Shown here: piece after piece, positions 53,545 through 64,000 of the stretch | Layout of the letters: each line of letters starts with the position of its first letter | How positions within the stretch are numbered: position 1 is the stretch's first letter | From: Ascaphus truei | Lineage: Eukaryota > Chordata > Amphibia > Anura > Ascaphidae | NCBI GenBank assembly: GCA_036426205.1 | Contig: CM071571.1 | Coordinates: 112,537,219-112,601,218 of the forward strand | DNA length: 64,000 nt | Reading direction: 5' to 3' | Translations under genes and position numbers: made by a program | Notes under the pieces: generated by a model | Seen by the model: only the letters and a program-made list of their open reading frames with translations | Told to the model about the DNA's origin: nothing | Databases searched by the model: none

Positions 53545-54617
53545 CTTATAGGGCTGATAAGCCACCGGGTAACCATGGTTTTTGGGGTAGCTAGCCGGGC
53601 TTCACCTTTATTATGAAGGCTGGATACCCTCACCATCACAGGAATGTTTAGAGAAAAACGGAACAAGTCCGGTATCAGTGCTCAGAATAAACAACAGTGG
53701 GTTCACAAATTAAAATGTATGTGTGACCCATGCAGATATTGTTGCGGTAGGAAATAATAAAATACAACAATTCCGGACACTTTTGTATATTCATGCAATA
53801 TAATCACAAATTTTACTCCTATCATGGAGACCACAAGCCCAATGATTGTACCTTGAGAGACTATCTGGAGAGTCAAAGCTGTGAGACAAAACAGATCCTC
53901 TCTTAGCTAGGGGCAACTGTTTATTATCTCCTGGAGTAAAAAAACAATCTTGAGTAAATAAATTGAGTGTCGAGAAGGATCCACAAAGGGGGTTAGTACT
54001 CACGACCTCCTCGATGAAGAAACATCTCCGGAGACGGCGTGCACTCAGCTGATGAGAAGGAAACACCTAATTTCAACCACAAAAGGATTATAAAGAAATC
54101 ACCCCAAAATCCCTGTTCGCTGCACTCTGTCTAGTCTTATATATTAGCGTACGACTAAATAGTCCAATATATGTACGTAATTTAGAGTGAGTAGCTATAG
54201 GTAACTTGTAGTAATTGCTCTGCACGTATGGAACAGCATATACTAATAAAAGTCTACTAATGGCCAAAAAATAAAAAAGTTTTATTTCAATATTAACAAC
54301 GACGAAACGCAGTGAAATATATACAGTGCTCTAACATAAAATGTCCCAATAAAAAATATAAGAATAATATAGAATATCACTTGTGAGCACATTCACATGT
54401 TTTAGATAGGTCTGCAACCCTGCTAGGGCTGGAGGAACCACCAGCATCGGTTCTTAACACTCCCAGCGATCCCACCCCTGAGTCATTACTTAGTGAACGG
54501 CGAATCCCGCACTGGAGAGTGGGACTCCCCAGGGGCTGGAGCATGGCTCATGATCCCCATGATCCCCTCCCTTAATTGTGAGGCTACTTTCCGGACTCGG
54601 GAACGATGAATAGGAGG
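53545..54617. other. Repeat fragments, no gene seen
   Basis: 53545-53650 is the partner of 44862-44990. At 54391-54421 the phrase TAGATAGGTCTGCAACCC matches the hammerhead-associated repeat (AGGCAGGTCTGCAACCCC), a short third fragment of that family. Confidence 0.45.
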
Positions 54618-55220
54618 TCATGGGGCTGAACAGAATACGTCCCGAACTCCAAAGTTCAAAGTCTCGGGGGAAACAGAGCGTCTGTCCCCAGCAGGAGTGG
54701 CAGCCGGGCAGACTGTCCGTAAGAAGGCCAATTCCTGGCCACACCCCAGAGTATGGCTACAACTCTGGAAGCCTTGGTAACATCCTCTCAGGCCTTTGTT
54801 TCTAAAGTATGGCGTCTTTGCTCCGCTCCCCTGCTCCCTGACTCGACAGTGCTGCAAGAATAGGGCCCCCAGAGGGTTACTCACCACCATGGAAGCAGGG
54901 ATGGGTGTAGAGACAGGAAAATAAGCATCAACAGTTGTCTCTACCGCAGGGTCCTCTTCACTAATCACGGCATCCGGGCACTCGTCGTAGGTACTTGCCA
55001 CATAAACCATGGCTTGATCATGGGCCTCGCAAATACCCTGGCACTGAACTTGGAGCTGGGACATCCGTCCGGGAACATCAATCGAGCGACGGACGACATT
55101 GTGCATCGGGACATCCTGGTAGGAGCCAGGACTCGTGACGGACGATTCAGGATCGGTGGAGATCACGTCAGTCATCTCCTCAACGGTTGCACCCTCGTTG
55201 TCTAGCGGATACCGTGCCAT
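54618..55220 (-). CDS. 200-codon open frame, possibly retroelement-derived
   Basis: Starts MARYPLDNEGATVEEMTDV and includes SQLQVQCQGICEAHDQAMVY with an acidic ISEEDPAVETTVDAYF patch. Composition and lack of enzyme motifs would suit a gag-like or leader ORF, but I do not recognise it. The last ~60 residues are less protein-like. No LTR or splice signals were identified. Confidence 0.3.
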   Translation of the reverse strand: MARYPLDNEGATVEEMTDVISTDPESSVTSPGSYQDVPMHNVVRRSIDVPGRMSQLQVQCQGICEAHDQAMVYVASTYDECPDAVISEEDPAVETTVDAYFPVSTPIPASMVVSNPLGALFLQHCRVREQGSGAKTPYFRNKGLRGCYQGFQSCSHTLGCGQELAFLRTVCPAATPAGDRRSVSPETLNFGVRDVFCSAP

Positions 55221-55439
55221 ACTGGTCTCCCATGACAGGCAAAATTACTATTATCCAGATATGGGTAATAGTGCATTTGCCCATTTAAAATAAAACATTA
55301 ACCAGCAGCATAAAGTAAATAAAACTTGCAGTTACCACTGCTAGCCTGCCAGGATGAAGGCCATCCTCATCCTCATCACCGTCCTTTTCCTCCGTTGGCA
55401 GCAACAACACAATCAAAAATACAATCTTGCTTGCTTTTA

Positions 55440-55800
55440 TTTATTTAAAATGTATTTTGCTTGATTGCTTTTAATTATTTCTGGTATTTCTTATATGTTT
55501 TGATTTTTAATAATGGGATTTTTTTGTGTTTTCTATTGTTATTTCTGTTATATTTTTGGTTTTTGCTTTTCAATTGTGGTTTATTTTTGGTGTTTTGCTT
55601 TTTAATAATGGTGTTTATTTGGTGTTTCCCTTTATTTATTTACAGTATGTTTTTTTTTGTGTTTTGATTTTAAATTCTGGTGTTTCTTTGATATTTCCTT
55701 GATTGATTCCTGTTATTTTTTTTGTGTTTTCTTTTTTATTGTTGTTTATTTGGTGATTGTTTCGATTGAATTTGATATTGTTGGTGGTTGTTTATTTTTT
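55440..55800. repeat. T/G-rich degenerate tandem repeat
   Basis: About 40-bp units around TTTTTGGTGTTTTG and TTTAATAATGG with T-runs. Hydrophobic frames across it are by-products. Confidence 0.65.
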
Positions 55801-56585
55801 TGGTTGACCATTGACTGTCATAGTGCTAAATCATGCACATATTATATGTGCATGATGTACCACTGTGTCAATCAATTGGTTTATTGCCATTTGTAATGTG
55901 TATATTTGTTTGTAATGTGTTTTATTTTGGGCCTGATTTTTTAGCTTCCACATTTATTGCTATGGTGGCAAATATTATATGGGCATGCTTTAACACTGTG
56001 CAAATCAATGGGTAGTGGGGTGGAGGGTGGGGGTATTGTCCCCTCGTAGGGTGGTTAGGGCTCCCGAGTGGGTAGCAGGGGAGGGTGGGTTAACCCCTTA
56101 ATTACTATAGTGGTTACTAACCGCTTGTGGCCCGCCTTGACTCCCTGTGCAGCTCGCGATGCCCTCCTCCCCCCCCCCAGCCCGCTCTGCAGACACAGGA
56201 GGGAAGGAGCGCTAGCATTTTGACACGCTCCCCATCCCCTCCAGAGCCCGCTCTGCTGAGCGCTAGCATTGTGATGCCCCCCCCACCCCCCCTCCCAACC
56301 CCCTCTGCCTATTAGGGAAGGATCAGCAGCAGTTTGATGCGATCCACTGCAGGCAGAGAGGAGAGCAGGAGGAGAGCAGAGGCCGGTCTGACTGCAGAGG
56401 GTGGGGGCGGGGTCTGAGTGCAGAGGGTGGGGGCGGGGTTAGTGACAGTGGAGCCTGTTAGTGAGAGCAGGAAGTGAGGTGCCAGGTGCCAGCTGCCAGG
56501 AACCAAGATGGCTTCCCCCCTTCAGCCATGCTCCACAGGGAAAGGTAGGACATCCCCCCTACAGCTGCTCCTCAGAGCTAGCTAG
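55801..56585. other. GC-rich stretch, no gene seen
   Basis: From about 56000 it is GC-rich with C-runs and a tandem GGTGGGGGCGGGG pair (56398-56440). It looks promoter-like in composition, but no transcript start or coding frame is supported. Confidence 0.4.
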
Positions 56586-56985
56586 TGTCAGTGTGTCAAT
56601 GTGGCAGTGTAGCAGTGTGGCAGTGTGTCAGTGGCAGTGGCAGTGTGGCAGTGTCAGTGTGGCAGTGGCAGTGGCAGTGGCAGTGTGGCAGTGGCAGTGT
56701 GGCAGTGTGGCAGTGGCAGTGTGGCAGTGGCAGTGTGGCAGTGGCAGTGGCTGTGTGGCAGTGTGGCAGTGCTGTGTGGCAGTGCTTTGTGGCAGTGTGT
56801 CAGTGTCAGTGAGTCAGTGTGTCAGTGTCAGTGTGGCAGTGGCAGTGTGGCAGTGGCAGGGTGGCAGTGTCTCAGTGGCAGTGTGTCATTGTGTCAGTGG
56901 CAGTGTGTCATTGTGTCAGTGGCAGTGTGTCAGTGGCAGTGTGGCAATGGCAGTGTGGAAGTGGCAGTGTAACGTTGCGGCAGTG
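56586..56985. repeat. Hexanucleotide (GGCAGT/GTCAGT) array
   Basis: Dozens of GGCAGT, GTCAGT and GTGGCA units. Its 297-codon Val/Trp/Gln frame is a repeat artefact. Confidence 0.95.
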
Positions 56986-57835
56986 CCTGTGCAGGTCAGT
57001 GTCTGTGCCTGTGCAGGTCAGTGTCTGTGCCTGTGCAGGGTCAGTGTCTGTGCAGGTCAGTGCTGGCCTGTGCAGGCCCAGTGTCTGATGTCTATGCGAT
57101 CTAGTCTGTGTGTCTGCAGATCATTGAATGTTGTCCTGCAGGTCAGTTGTCTTGTGTCTCTGCAGGTACAGTGTCTGTGCAGTCAGGGTCTGTTCTGTGA
57201 GGTCAGTCTGTTGTGCCTGTGCAGGGTCGTGGCTGTGTCTTGCAGGTCAGTGTCTGTGCCCTTGCTGGTTCAGTGTCTGTGCAGGGTCAATGCCTGTGCC
57301 TGTGCAGGTCAGTGTCTGTGCAGGTCTGTGGCCATGTGCAGGTCGTGCCTGTGAAGGTCAGGTAGTGCATGTGCCAGATCGGTGGCCTGGCGGTCAGTGC
57401 AGCCGGCAGGTCAGTGCCTGTGCCGAGGGTCAGGGTCTGTTGGGACAGTGCATGTTGCAGATCAGTGACTGTCCTGTGCAAGGTCAGTGTCTGTGGCTGT
57501 GCAGGTCAGTGTCTGTGAGGTCGGGCATGTTGAGTCAGTGCCTGTTGCAGGTCAGTGTGTGCAGGTTCAGTTGCCTGTGCAGGTCAGTTGCCTGTGCATC
57601 AGTGTCTGTGATTGTTGCAGGTTCTGTGCCTGTGCAGGTCCGTGTCTGTGCATGTGCAGGCTGTGCCTGGGCAGGTCAAGTGTCTGATGCCTGTGCAGGT
57701 AGTGCTGTGCAGAGTCAGTGCCCTGTGCAGGTCAGTGTATTGCCTGTGCAAGGGTCAGTGTTGTGCAGGTCAGTGCCGTGCAGGTCAGTGCCTGGGCCAG
57801 GTCAGTGCCTGTGCTTGCGGTCAGTGTCAGTGGGG
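56986..57835. repeat. Degenerate CAGTGTCTGTGCAGGT minisatellite
   Basis: Units of 12-20 bp built from TGTGCAGGTCAGTG with frequent one-base gains and losses. The irregularity from 57090 onward resembles read noise as much as real divergence. Confidence 0.9.
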
Positions 57836-57901
57836 TGGGGTTGGGTGGGGGGTGGGTGATATTGATGATGATTTGGGGGGAGGGGGGGAGAGAAGCATGG
57901 C

Positions 57902-58619
57902 AATATATATTTAAAACCAGAGACATAACATAAAACACAGACAGAGCTCAGTGCACATCCAGTGAAACTTATACACGGTACAGTGCCTAAATATATTTGT
58001 ATAGATATCTAAATTGCCATGCTCAGTAGCACTCCTCTGTGACACTTATATGCTTATATATATGTTGTGGTTATTTTGGGGGTTCAATATGAGCTTGCAG
58101 GTGTCCTGTATGTTTTACAATTCTTGTTCAGCTGGTCTTAGCTGATTGTAAGGTGGCTCTTTCTATCTTGTTGAAGCTCACCCCCTCCCACATTTAAGTG
58201 GTTAAAAGCTAACTCCATAGCATCTCCCACTCTCAGGGGAACTTGCTTGCTTGCAGTATGATTGTGACAAATCTAATACAGAGTGCTTTTCCTGGTAATG
58301 TACAGGTTAATAAAAGCTTCAATCCGACTTAGAACTATGCAACTAATTTTGACAGATTTATTATAAATCATTCTTCCTGGTAATGCACAGGTTATTAAGA
58401 ATTTATATTAGTGTTAGGGACCCTTGAGATGTGGTCTGCCGTGTAGTGGCTCAGGGGCTTACAACATATTGGCCAAAATGTTAAACTAAAAGACCACTTT
58501 ATTTAATAGATATCTATACATATATATTTAGGCACTGTACCGTGCATAAGTTTCACTGGATGTGCACTGAGCTCTGTCTGTGTTTTATGTTCTGTCTCTG
58601 GTTTTAAATATATTTTGCC
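57902..58619. repeat. Long inverted repeat (~108-bp arms, ~495-bp spacer)
   Basis: Left arm 57902-58011 and right arm 58507-58619 are reverse complements with few mismatches (core AGACAGAGCTCAGTGCACAT). The spacer has a repeated phrase, CCTGGTAATG-ACAGGTTA, at 58290 and 58377. Noncoding; it could be a fold-back element or two copies inserted head to head. Confidence 0.85.
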
Positions 58620-59751
58620 ATATACTGATGATCTCTTTTCTTTACGCCCCCATCCCTTTTTGTTTATATGTTATGTGATATTCGTGGCAGTCAGCGCGCA
58701 CTTAACATTGTATTTATTTGAATGTATTGCACTTTTTTTCTGCACAGGATTGATACCTGTTTTTATATATGTTTTAGGGTGAGGTGGGGGTGGGGTAAGT
58801 TTAGGTGGGGGGGGGGGGGGTTTTTGGTCCGGGGTTATGTCGGGTATGTTGGTGGTTGGGTGTTCATTTGTCAAGTGGGTGTTGTTAGTCGTGTAGCATG
58901 GGGACATTGTATTGTTTTAAGCGGTGGGTCAGAGGAGGGTGAGTGGATAGTTGCCACTGTGTACGCTGTTCGCTCCCGCATTATTAAATTCTTGTGTTAT
59001 TGTTGTCTCTTAGACATCTTCCTTTTGAATTGCTCTTTTTACCACTTCGTGCTCTTTTTTTCGCGTGGCTAATTTATTCATGTATTAATTTATTGTCGTT
59101 TATATGCCTCTATTTTTTTGTGTGTAAACTTGTTGTTATGGAGTTGGTGTTTTCGGTGTTTATTGTTTTTGTGTGGATTGGTGTATTATTTTCTTCCCTT
59201 TTGAGGTGTTCATGCCCACAGTCACGTCCCGCTTATTTGACTTAACTGCCTATGTTATCTAGTTTTCTTTGTTGCCATCTGATGTGGACCTCCTTTTGTC
59301 TTCTCTCCCCCTGACCCCACCTTTTTGCTGAGGAAGGAAGGGAGCCTAGGGGTAGTCAGGAGTCTGCACACTCGCAAAGCACACCCTAGATGCCCCTTAA
59401 GGGTTGTGAGATAGATCTGGAGACAAGGGCTACTGTATAGCTGTTCTAGGGTCACCTTGAGTCGGATAGCTGTTTGATACATAAGGGGGTTGCCTGGGTA
59501 ACTTGGGTCACGAACTTCTGTTGGGTCAGCACTATGTGTAGCCAACAGTAGGTGACGTTTTAAGTACTTCAGGGCAGATCCTAAGTGATTCTAGCCAGTA
59601 ACCAGATTATACACCACAGAGCACTTGTATTGGACTGCAATAGTTTGCAGTATGCAGCAGAAGAGAGGGTTTTGCCTAGCCTGAGGTACATTGTAGTTAC
59701 ACCATAGCAGAGGCACATACACTGTAGATACATAAGAAAGTGTGCACGCTG
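58620..59751. other. No gene seen; includes a G-run
   Basis: G-run at 58806-58820, T-rich 59000-59200. Short frames here show no conserved motif. Confidence 0.5.
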
Positions 59752-61260
59752 GAATACTTTATTTCACCAAGATGGCGACTGCCCAGCAAGGGAGCACCAT
59801 GCGTGAAAGAAACGGAATTAAGATTGCGGCTATGTTTGATGTTGCACCGCGCGGTGCGGAGAGTCCAATTTGGCAGTTCGCGCCAAGCCTGGGAAGTGCA
59901 CGTGCTGTGTGTTCAGCGGAGGTACCAGATGCAGAATTGCCGCTTGTCAGTAGGCTATGGAGTGGCGGGAAAGCCATAGCCACGCCCTTTTTGTCCTGCA
60001 TGGACCCTCAGGGTTCACCAGAGGGAGCAGCCAGTGAGGACTTTGTGTTTGCCTATGAGATTGCAAGTGAGGTGCCTGATCATCAGACGGTGATAACGAT
60101 GCAAGTCAAACCTGTAGTGAGTATGGGCTGCAGTGTGATCCAAATTGGCTGCTTCTGCCACCCTGGGAGATCGCGTGGACTGTTTACAAGAAAAGCATTT
60201 GCAGGGACTTGGCCGGGACTGGCGCAAAAGTCAGAACCCCGCTCTTGCATGGGAAGTGGCGTGAAAGCTGTGGCCACACCCCCCTGTATTGCGATTGGCT
60301 CAGAGCCGATTCTGAGGCCTGACGTGCAGCCGAGTGACCCTCCTCTAATCTCCACCAGAGGGAGGGGTCACTGTGCGAACCAATCAGAACACACTACCCT
60401 GAGTGAAGGAGGAGCCGGATGTGAGCTTCCCCACCTTCAGTTGCACAAAGCTGGCGAGCGAGAACGACTGCTTTGTCGAGTCCCCCTGTTTACCAGTTCA
60501 ACTATTGAGAGAATTATGGCCAACTTCAATATACATCCCTACCAGCTTCCAGGAGGCTTCCTGGTCATGGAAATGGGGAGAAGAGAAGTTCTCCGGTGCC
60601 TGTGTCTGCAATGCAGGTTACCGGGAGGCGAGGTCAGCACGACGGCCAGATGCCCGCAGTGCAGAATCCACTATCTGTGGCCTGTGGAGCCGTTTCTACC
60701 GGACATCGCCCATGCCGGAAGGTGCTACAGCCATGCTGACTGTGGTAGACCTGCCTAAGATCAAAATGGAGAAGGTGACTGAACCCGGAGACTGGGGGTC
60801 ACTGTTAATGGTTGTACCGGAGAAGGACAGAGTCGCGGTTTCTGCCTCTGGCGAGAACCTGGAGCCTCGTGGTAGCTCTCCTGAGGAAATACCCCTGCCA
60901 TCTTCGTCTACGTCGGATGATGAAAATGGGAGCAGCTCATCGGTGGTGGTGCGCCTACCGGCGGACCACTACAGTGGTGCTGCAACCACAGAAGATTCAC
61001 TTACCTTTGACCTGGGTCTGTTGAGCATCGAGATTCCACGACAGCAAGCGCTTGTGCGGCCTGAACCGCGGAAGAGTCCCACGGCCATGGCGAGTCCCAG
61101 TGTGTCAGAGGAGCAACCCGAGACGTGGAAGGAAGGAGAGAAGGCCATCGCCAGCCAGCGGAGTGTTGAGACACCTCCTTACTCCCAACAGGCTACGATG
61201 GAGGAAGTCGTAGAGGAGGCCCAGACTGAGGCCTATGCCCAGCAACAAGATGCCATCTAA
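59752..61260 (+). pseudogene. Unrecognised coding region, 5' part
   Basis: Two overlapping frames. The first (59742-60758) may really begin at 60514 with MANFNIHPYQLPGGFLVMEM and has a Cys cluster CLCLQC...CPQC, a possible zinc ribbon. The second (to 61260) continues with TAMLTVVDLPKIKMEKVTEPGDW, a Ser/acidic stretch and a Gln/Glu-rich end. A frame change around 60710 probably joins them into one protein. Protein-like composition over so long a distance suggests real ancestral coding. I do not recognise the family; a gag-like or host-derived ORF are both possible. Confidence 0.4.
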
Positions 61261-62497
61261 TTTCTGGTGCCACGCGCAGAGAAGGAGGAACTTCCGGTGC
61301 GTGACCTGTACCGGGATGACGCGACCTCGCGAAAGGATGACATCAATTTCGGTTCCAACAATGGAGCAGACTGGAAGTCACAGTCGTTTGTCCGGACGAA
61401 TACCCGTCCGTCTAAAGAAGACAGGGAGAGGTACAGTGCCTGCAGGCCTTAGTAGGTCGAGGCCAAAGAAGAAAGGGTGAATCCAATACACCCAAACTCC
61501 AACCATTCGCAGCATAGTCCGACTTCGAGACTCTTATCAGGACATTGACACTTCCCCGCTCCCACTGCCCAGTGCCAAGGCCCCTGCCCCTGTCTCTGCC
61601 CCTGTCACATCTCCCTCGGAGTACTGATCGAGCCAAGGGTGGTCTGGGGAGTCACGGGGTATGGCAGAGGAAAGGCCTGTTTCAGCACAGGACTGGGGTG
61701 ATTATGTCACCTCCGATGAGGGATCGGGGAGGGAATTGGTGCCATACGTAAAACCTCCAAAAATGAATCTGACTGTGTTCACACATGTGGTGAGAGGAAG
61801 AGCCAAACGTTATTGTGTACACACACATTCTAGTGCCACCTCAAGGGGTTCTTCCGGTGGAGACACCGAGGTGTCTATGTCTGCATTGGTCATAAAAGAG
61901 CATAGTACCAAATGGTGGGCCCCGTTGTTTAAGGGCTATTCAGCATTCCTGGACTGCACAAGTTTCATATTGATGCGGGGCGATACAGTAGATCACTGAT
62001 GGGACCTGGGTACCTACTCTACTGAGGAAGCGAAAGACGAGCTCGTTAGGAGGTGGGACGAGATTCAGAAGGGGTTAGTAATTCCCAAGGGATCCTCTAT
62101 TCTCTACGATGAAAATGCTCCAGAGGAACCCTTGTCCTGGGTACTGCCAGGCAAGGCTGGGAATAGGCAGTTGACAAGAGTGAGTAGGGCAGAGAGAGCC
62201 ATAGTAGCTCGCTATAAACAATCTCATGGATTTGATTATCCATACGTTCCTGAGCCCATAATGCAGGAAATAGAGGATAATAGGCAGACCTGGCTAAGGG
62301 AAGCTGTAGAAGACTACATGAGCTCCAAGACTATCCATTCTGCCTTCAGATCCGAGGAGAAGGTTTGCTACCTAATGAGGATTTGGAGTTTAGGTAGAAA
62401 CACTTTCATGCATAAGGTGGTGTACCGTCCAGAGAAAGGGCCTCCTAAATCATATTTTGTCACTATAATTGAATATAATGGGCGAGAGGTACAGTAA
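61261..62497 (+). pseudogene. Unrecognised coding region, 3' part
   Basis: Protein-like blocks continue: VRDLYRDDATSRKDD, LRDSYQDIDTS, MAEERPVSAQDWGDYVTSDE, then LVIKEHSTKWWAPLFKGYSA, a TGA at 61997, WDLGTYSTEEAKDELVRRWD, and a 121-codon end with LTRVSRAERAIVARYKQSHG, FRSEEKVCYLMRIWSLG and KSYFVTIIEYNGREVQ. At least two stops appear to derive from Trp codons, and frames shift between blocks, so it is a decayed gene or element ORF. No catalytic motif is recognised. It is followed after 289 bp by an unrelated solo LTR. Confidence 0.4.
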
Positions 62498-62780
62498 AGA
62501 AACCTGACCCCAGACATTATTATTTAGGTGGATTCTCCATTAGGGAGTAATCCTAGTCATTGGGATTGTCTTATTATGAAAAATGTCTGTTGTACAGTAA
62601 TGCACTTGTTATTGTTGCATAAAATTGTATTGTGTTGTTTTATAGGTTGTTCATCAGAAGAAGGCCCAGCAAATTTAGGACCAAGTGGGGACCATTGGTT
62701 TCCACCTGAGGGAGAGTGTAGCCCTGGGTAAATTTGGGGCTATAGTTCTTTCTCCTCCTGTGCAATAATCCCTGGTAAGG

Positions 62781-62785
62781 GCAGG
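62781..62785. other. Target-site duplication of the solo LTR, left (GCAGG)
   Basis: Identical to 63762-63766. Confidence 0.9.
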
Positions 62786-63761
62786 TGTAACGCCTGTATG
62801 CCTGCAGACCTGGCCAGTCCCCAGTACTGAGGTGGGTAAGGGTATAACACGCACTCACAGCAGTGAGGACGTGCCCGGAGTGTGGTAATTGCATTGCCGG
62901 GCCTGGTGAGTAAGGGTTAACGTTATACCTGCTGCGTCCGGGGCGCCAGAGGTCGGAAGGTATTGTCCAAGAGCCAGAGTCCAGGGATTGGAGAGAACAG
63001 CATGGTGATGTCCGAAAACCAGAGTTCAAGGGCAGGAGAAAGCGGCGTAGTCAAAGTCCAAAGCAGAGTTCAAGGGCAGGAGAAGGCAGCGTAGTCAAAG
63101 TCCAAAGCAGAGTTCAAGTTCAACCAAGGGAATCCAAACAGGGGCAGGGACAGGAACCAGAGCTGAAACAGATAAGGGAGCTGGGCATTGACACTGCACA
63201 CACAGGAGCTACAGGAAAGCTATGCAGAGCAAGGAAAGAGTGGACAGACTGGGGTTATAAAGGAGGGAGGACAAATAGCAGGAAGGGGTGGAGCAGGGGT
63301 TTTACTGGGAGCTTGCAGGGATAGGTGTGAGAGAGCAGGGGAGGAGACAGGAAGGTAATCAAGGGTAATAGCCTGCAAGCTGCGGGGGGCGGAGCCAGTA
63401 CCTGGGGAGGGTTGGTAAGTAGATCGGGTGCGCGCGCCCTCTGTAACACAGTCGCGCGTGTACCAGAGCATGAAGGAAGGATCGCTATGGAGGTGCTCGG
63501 CTGGAGAGTATGAGAGGGGGAAGGAGCGGAGGAACCAGGTAAAGAGATGGAGGTACGTCGAGGGGCGCGAGTTCCCTGACGGGAAAACAGGGACTGGGAA
63601 CGCGCGCGCACAGTGCGTGTGCACGCAGGCCGCGAAATGGAGTGTGACCGCGCCGCGAGGGAACGAGGCAGAGATCGGGAAGGCAAGGAAAGGGGAGGGT
63701 TAGCCGGAGGAACCAAGGTGACAGGGACACGCTGGCAGAGCGAGTCCCCCGATCTGTTACA
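62786..63761 (-). mobile_element. Solo LTR of the sushi-type family
   Basis: 976 bp, TGTAACGCC to CTGTTACA on the plus strand, flanked by the perfect duplication GCAGG (62781-62785, 63762-63766). In minus orientation its end CAGGCATACAGGCGTTACA matches the LTR end at 21224-21242 almost exactly, and it has the same TTTATAA box and GCTCTGCATAG string. It arose by recombination between the LTRs of a complete element. Confidence 0.92.
63221..63262 (-). promoter_or_regulatory. Promoter and self-primer string in the solo LTR
   Basis: On the minus strand CCTTTATAACC (63251-63262 region) is followed about 30 nt later by GCTCTGCATA (63230-63221), identical to the self-primer string at 20813-20822. 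Confidence 0.65.
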
Positions 63762-63766
63762 GCAGG
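63762..63766. other. Target-site duplication of the solo LTR, right (GCAGG)
   Basis: Identical to 62781-62785. Confidence 0.9.
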
Positions 63767-64000
63767 TTTGCCAGGAGTAATCATGGGGTTTCCATCACAC
63801 ACTTGTGCTGTGCAGTAATTCAGTGAAGATAGTGTCATCAGGCTCTGTGTCCAATTGCAGTGACATGGGGGTGGTGCCATTGGAACTATTTATTACATAG
63901 CACTTCCTGAATTTAGAAGTGCCTCTCCAACCTTGAGAGAGGCTAGTCTGTCCCAGAAAACTGCCAGGGCTGTGGCAGGTTTGTGGCCCTCCCTCTGGGG

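Noticed and set aside
55461..56015. Hydrophobic Phe/Leu-rich ORFs resembling membrane proteins
   Set aside because: T-rich degenerate tandem repeat; hydrophobicity is due to TTT/TTG codons.
56461..57859. Open frames of 297 and 243 codons (Val/Trp/Gln and Cys/Val rich)
   Set aside because: By-products of hexamer and minisatellite arrays whose periods are multiples of three or lack stops.
63220..63880. Three minus-strand ORFs of 129-153 codons
   Set aside because: Overlapping Ser/Pro-rich frames within the solo LTR; the equivalent LTR at 20268 does not encode a protein.

Overview
This window looks like vertebrate, most likely anuran amphibian, intergenic or intronic DNA. Nearly everything recognisable is transposable: Tf1/sushi-type Ty3/gypsy LTR elements, Tx1/L1-type LINEs, a Penelope-like element with a GIY-YIG domain, a Tc1 transposon, hAT-like and other MITEs, and many mini- and microsatellites. 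No rRNA or tRNA gene is visible. The organism is inferred from the family mix and the long, AT-rich, intron-like stretches, not from a diagnostic host gene.

Layout. 1-15432: the same ~6.9 kb block appears twice (1-6932 and 8852-15432); the first copy is riddled with 1-3 base indels, as in unpolished long-read sequence. The block holds three MITEs, a Tx1-type LINE tail and the 3' part of an LTR element. 13057-18276: a complete non-autonomous LTR element on the minus strand (target duplication GTTGT) encoding a Ser/Pro/Thr-rich protein and no pol. 18282-20267: dispersed repeat, hairpin, microsatellite. 20268-24167: a 3'-truncated sushi-type gypsy element. 24168-25947: a duplicated 167-bp block flanking a 26-bp minisatellite. 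25948-27555: a dead Tc1 element. 27783-28570: a hammerhead-like motif and a purine tract. 28749-33352: an L1-type LINE with an uninterrupted 1269-codon ORF2.

33353-42000 is AT-rich and mostly not transposon-like. On the minus strand it holds exon-like ORFs with good splice signals and compatible reading phases, the best candidate for a host or domesticated gene. A divergently oriented, intron-containing transposase relic lies beside it. 45005-47860: an L1 ORF2 relic, split by a MITE and joined in frame to a Penelope-like RT/GIY-YIG relic. 48121-48755: a ~407-bp direct repeat carrying a well-formed type I hammerhead ribozyme on the minus strand. 50-59 kb: repeats, low-complexity arrays and a fold-back. 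59752-62497: a decayed coding region of unknown family. 62786-63761: a solo LTR of the same family as the 20268 element (TSD GCAGG).

Main biological points. First, the two LTR elements carry different but internally matched primer/PBS pairs: a 10-base string just downstream of the promoter box is the reverse complement of the bases starting 2 nt after the LTR. That is the signature of Tf1/sushi self-priming. Second, the hammerhead satisfies all core positions and closes a bipartite stem I. Third, the minus-strand exon chain at 35480-40287 merits testing as a gene.
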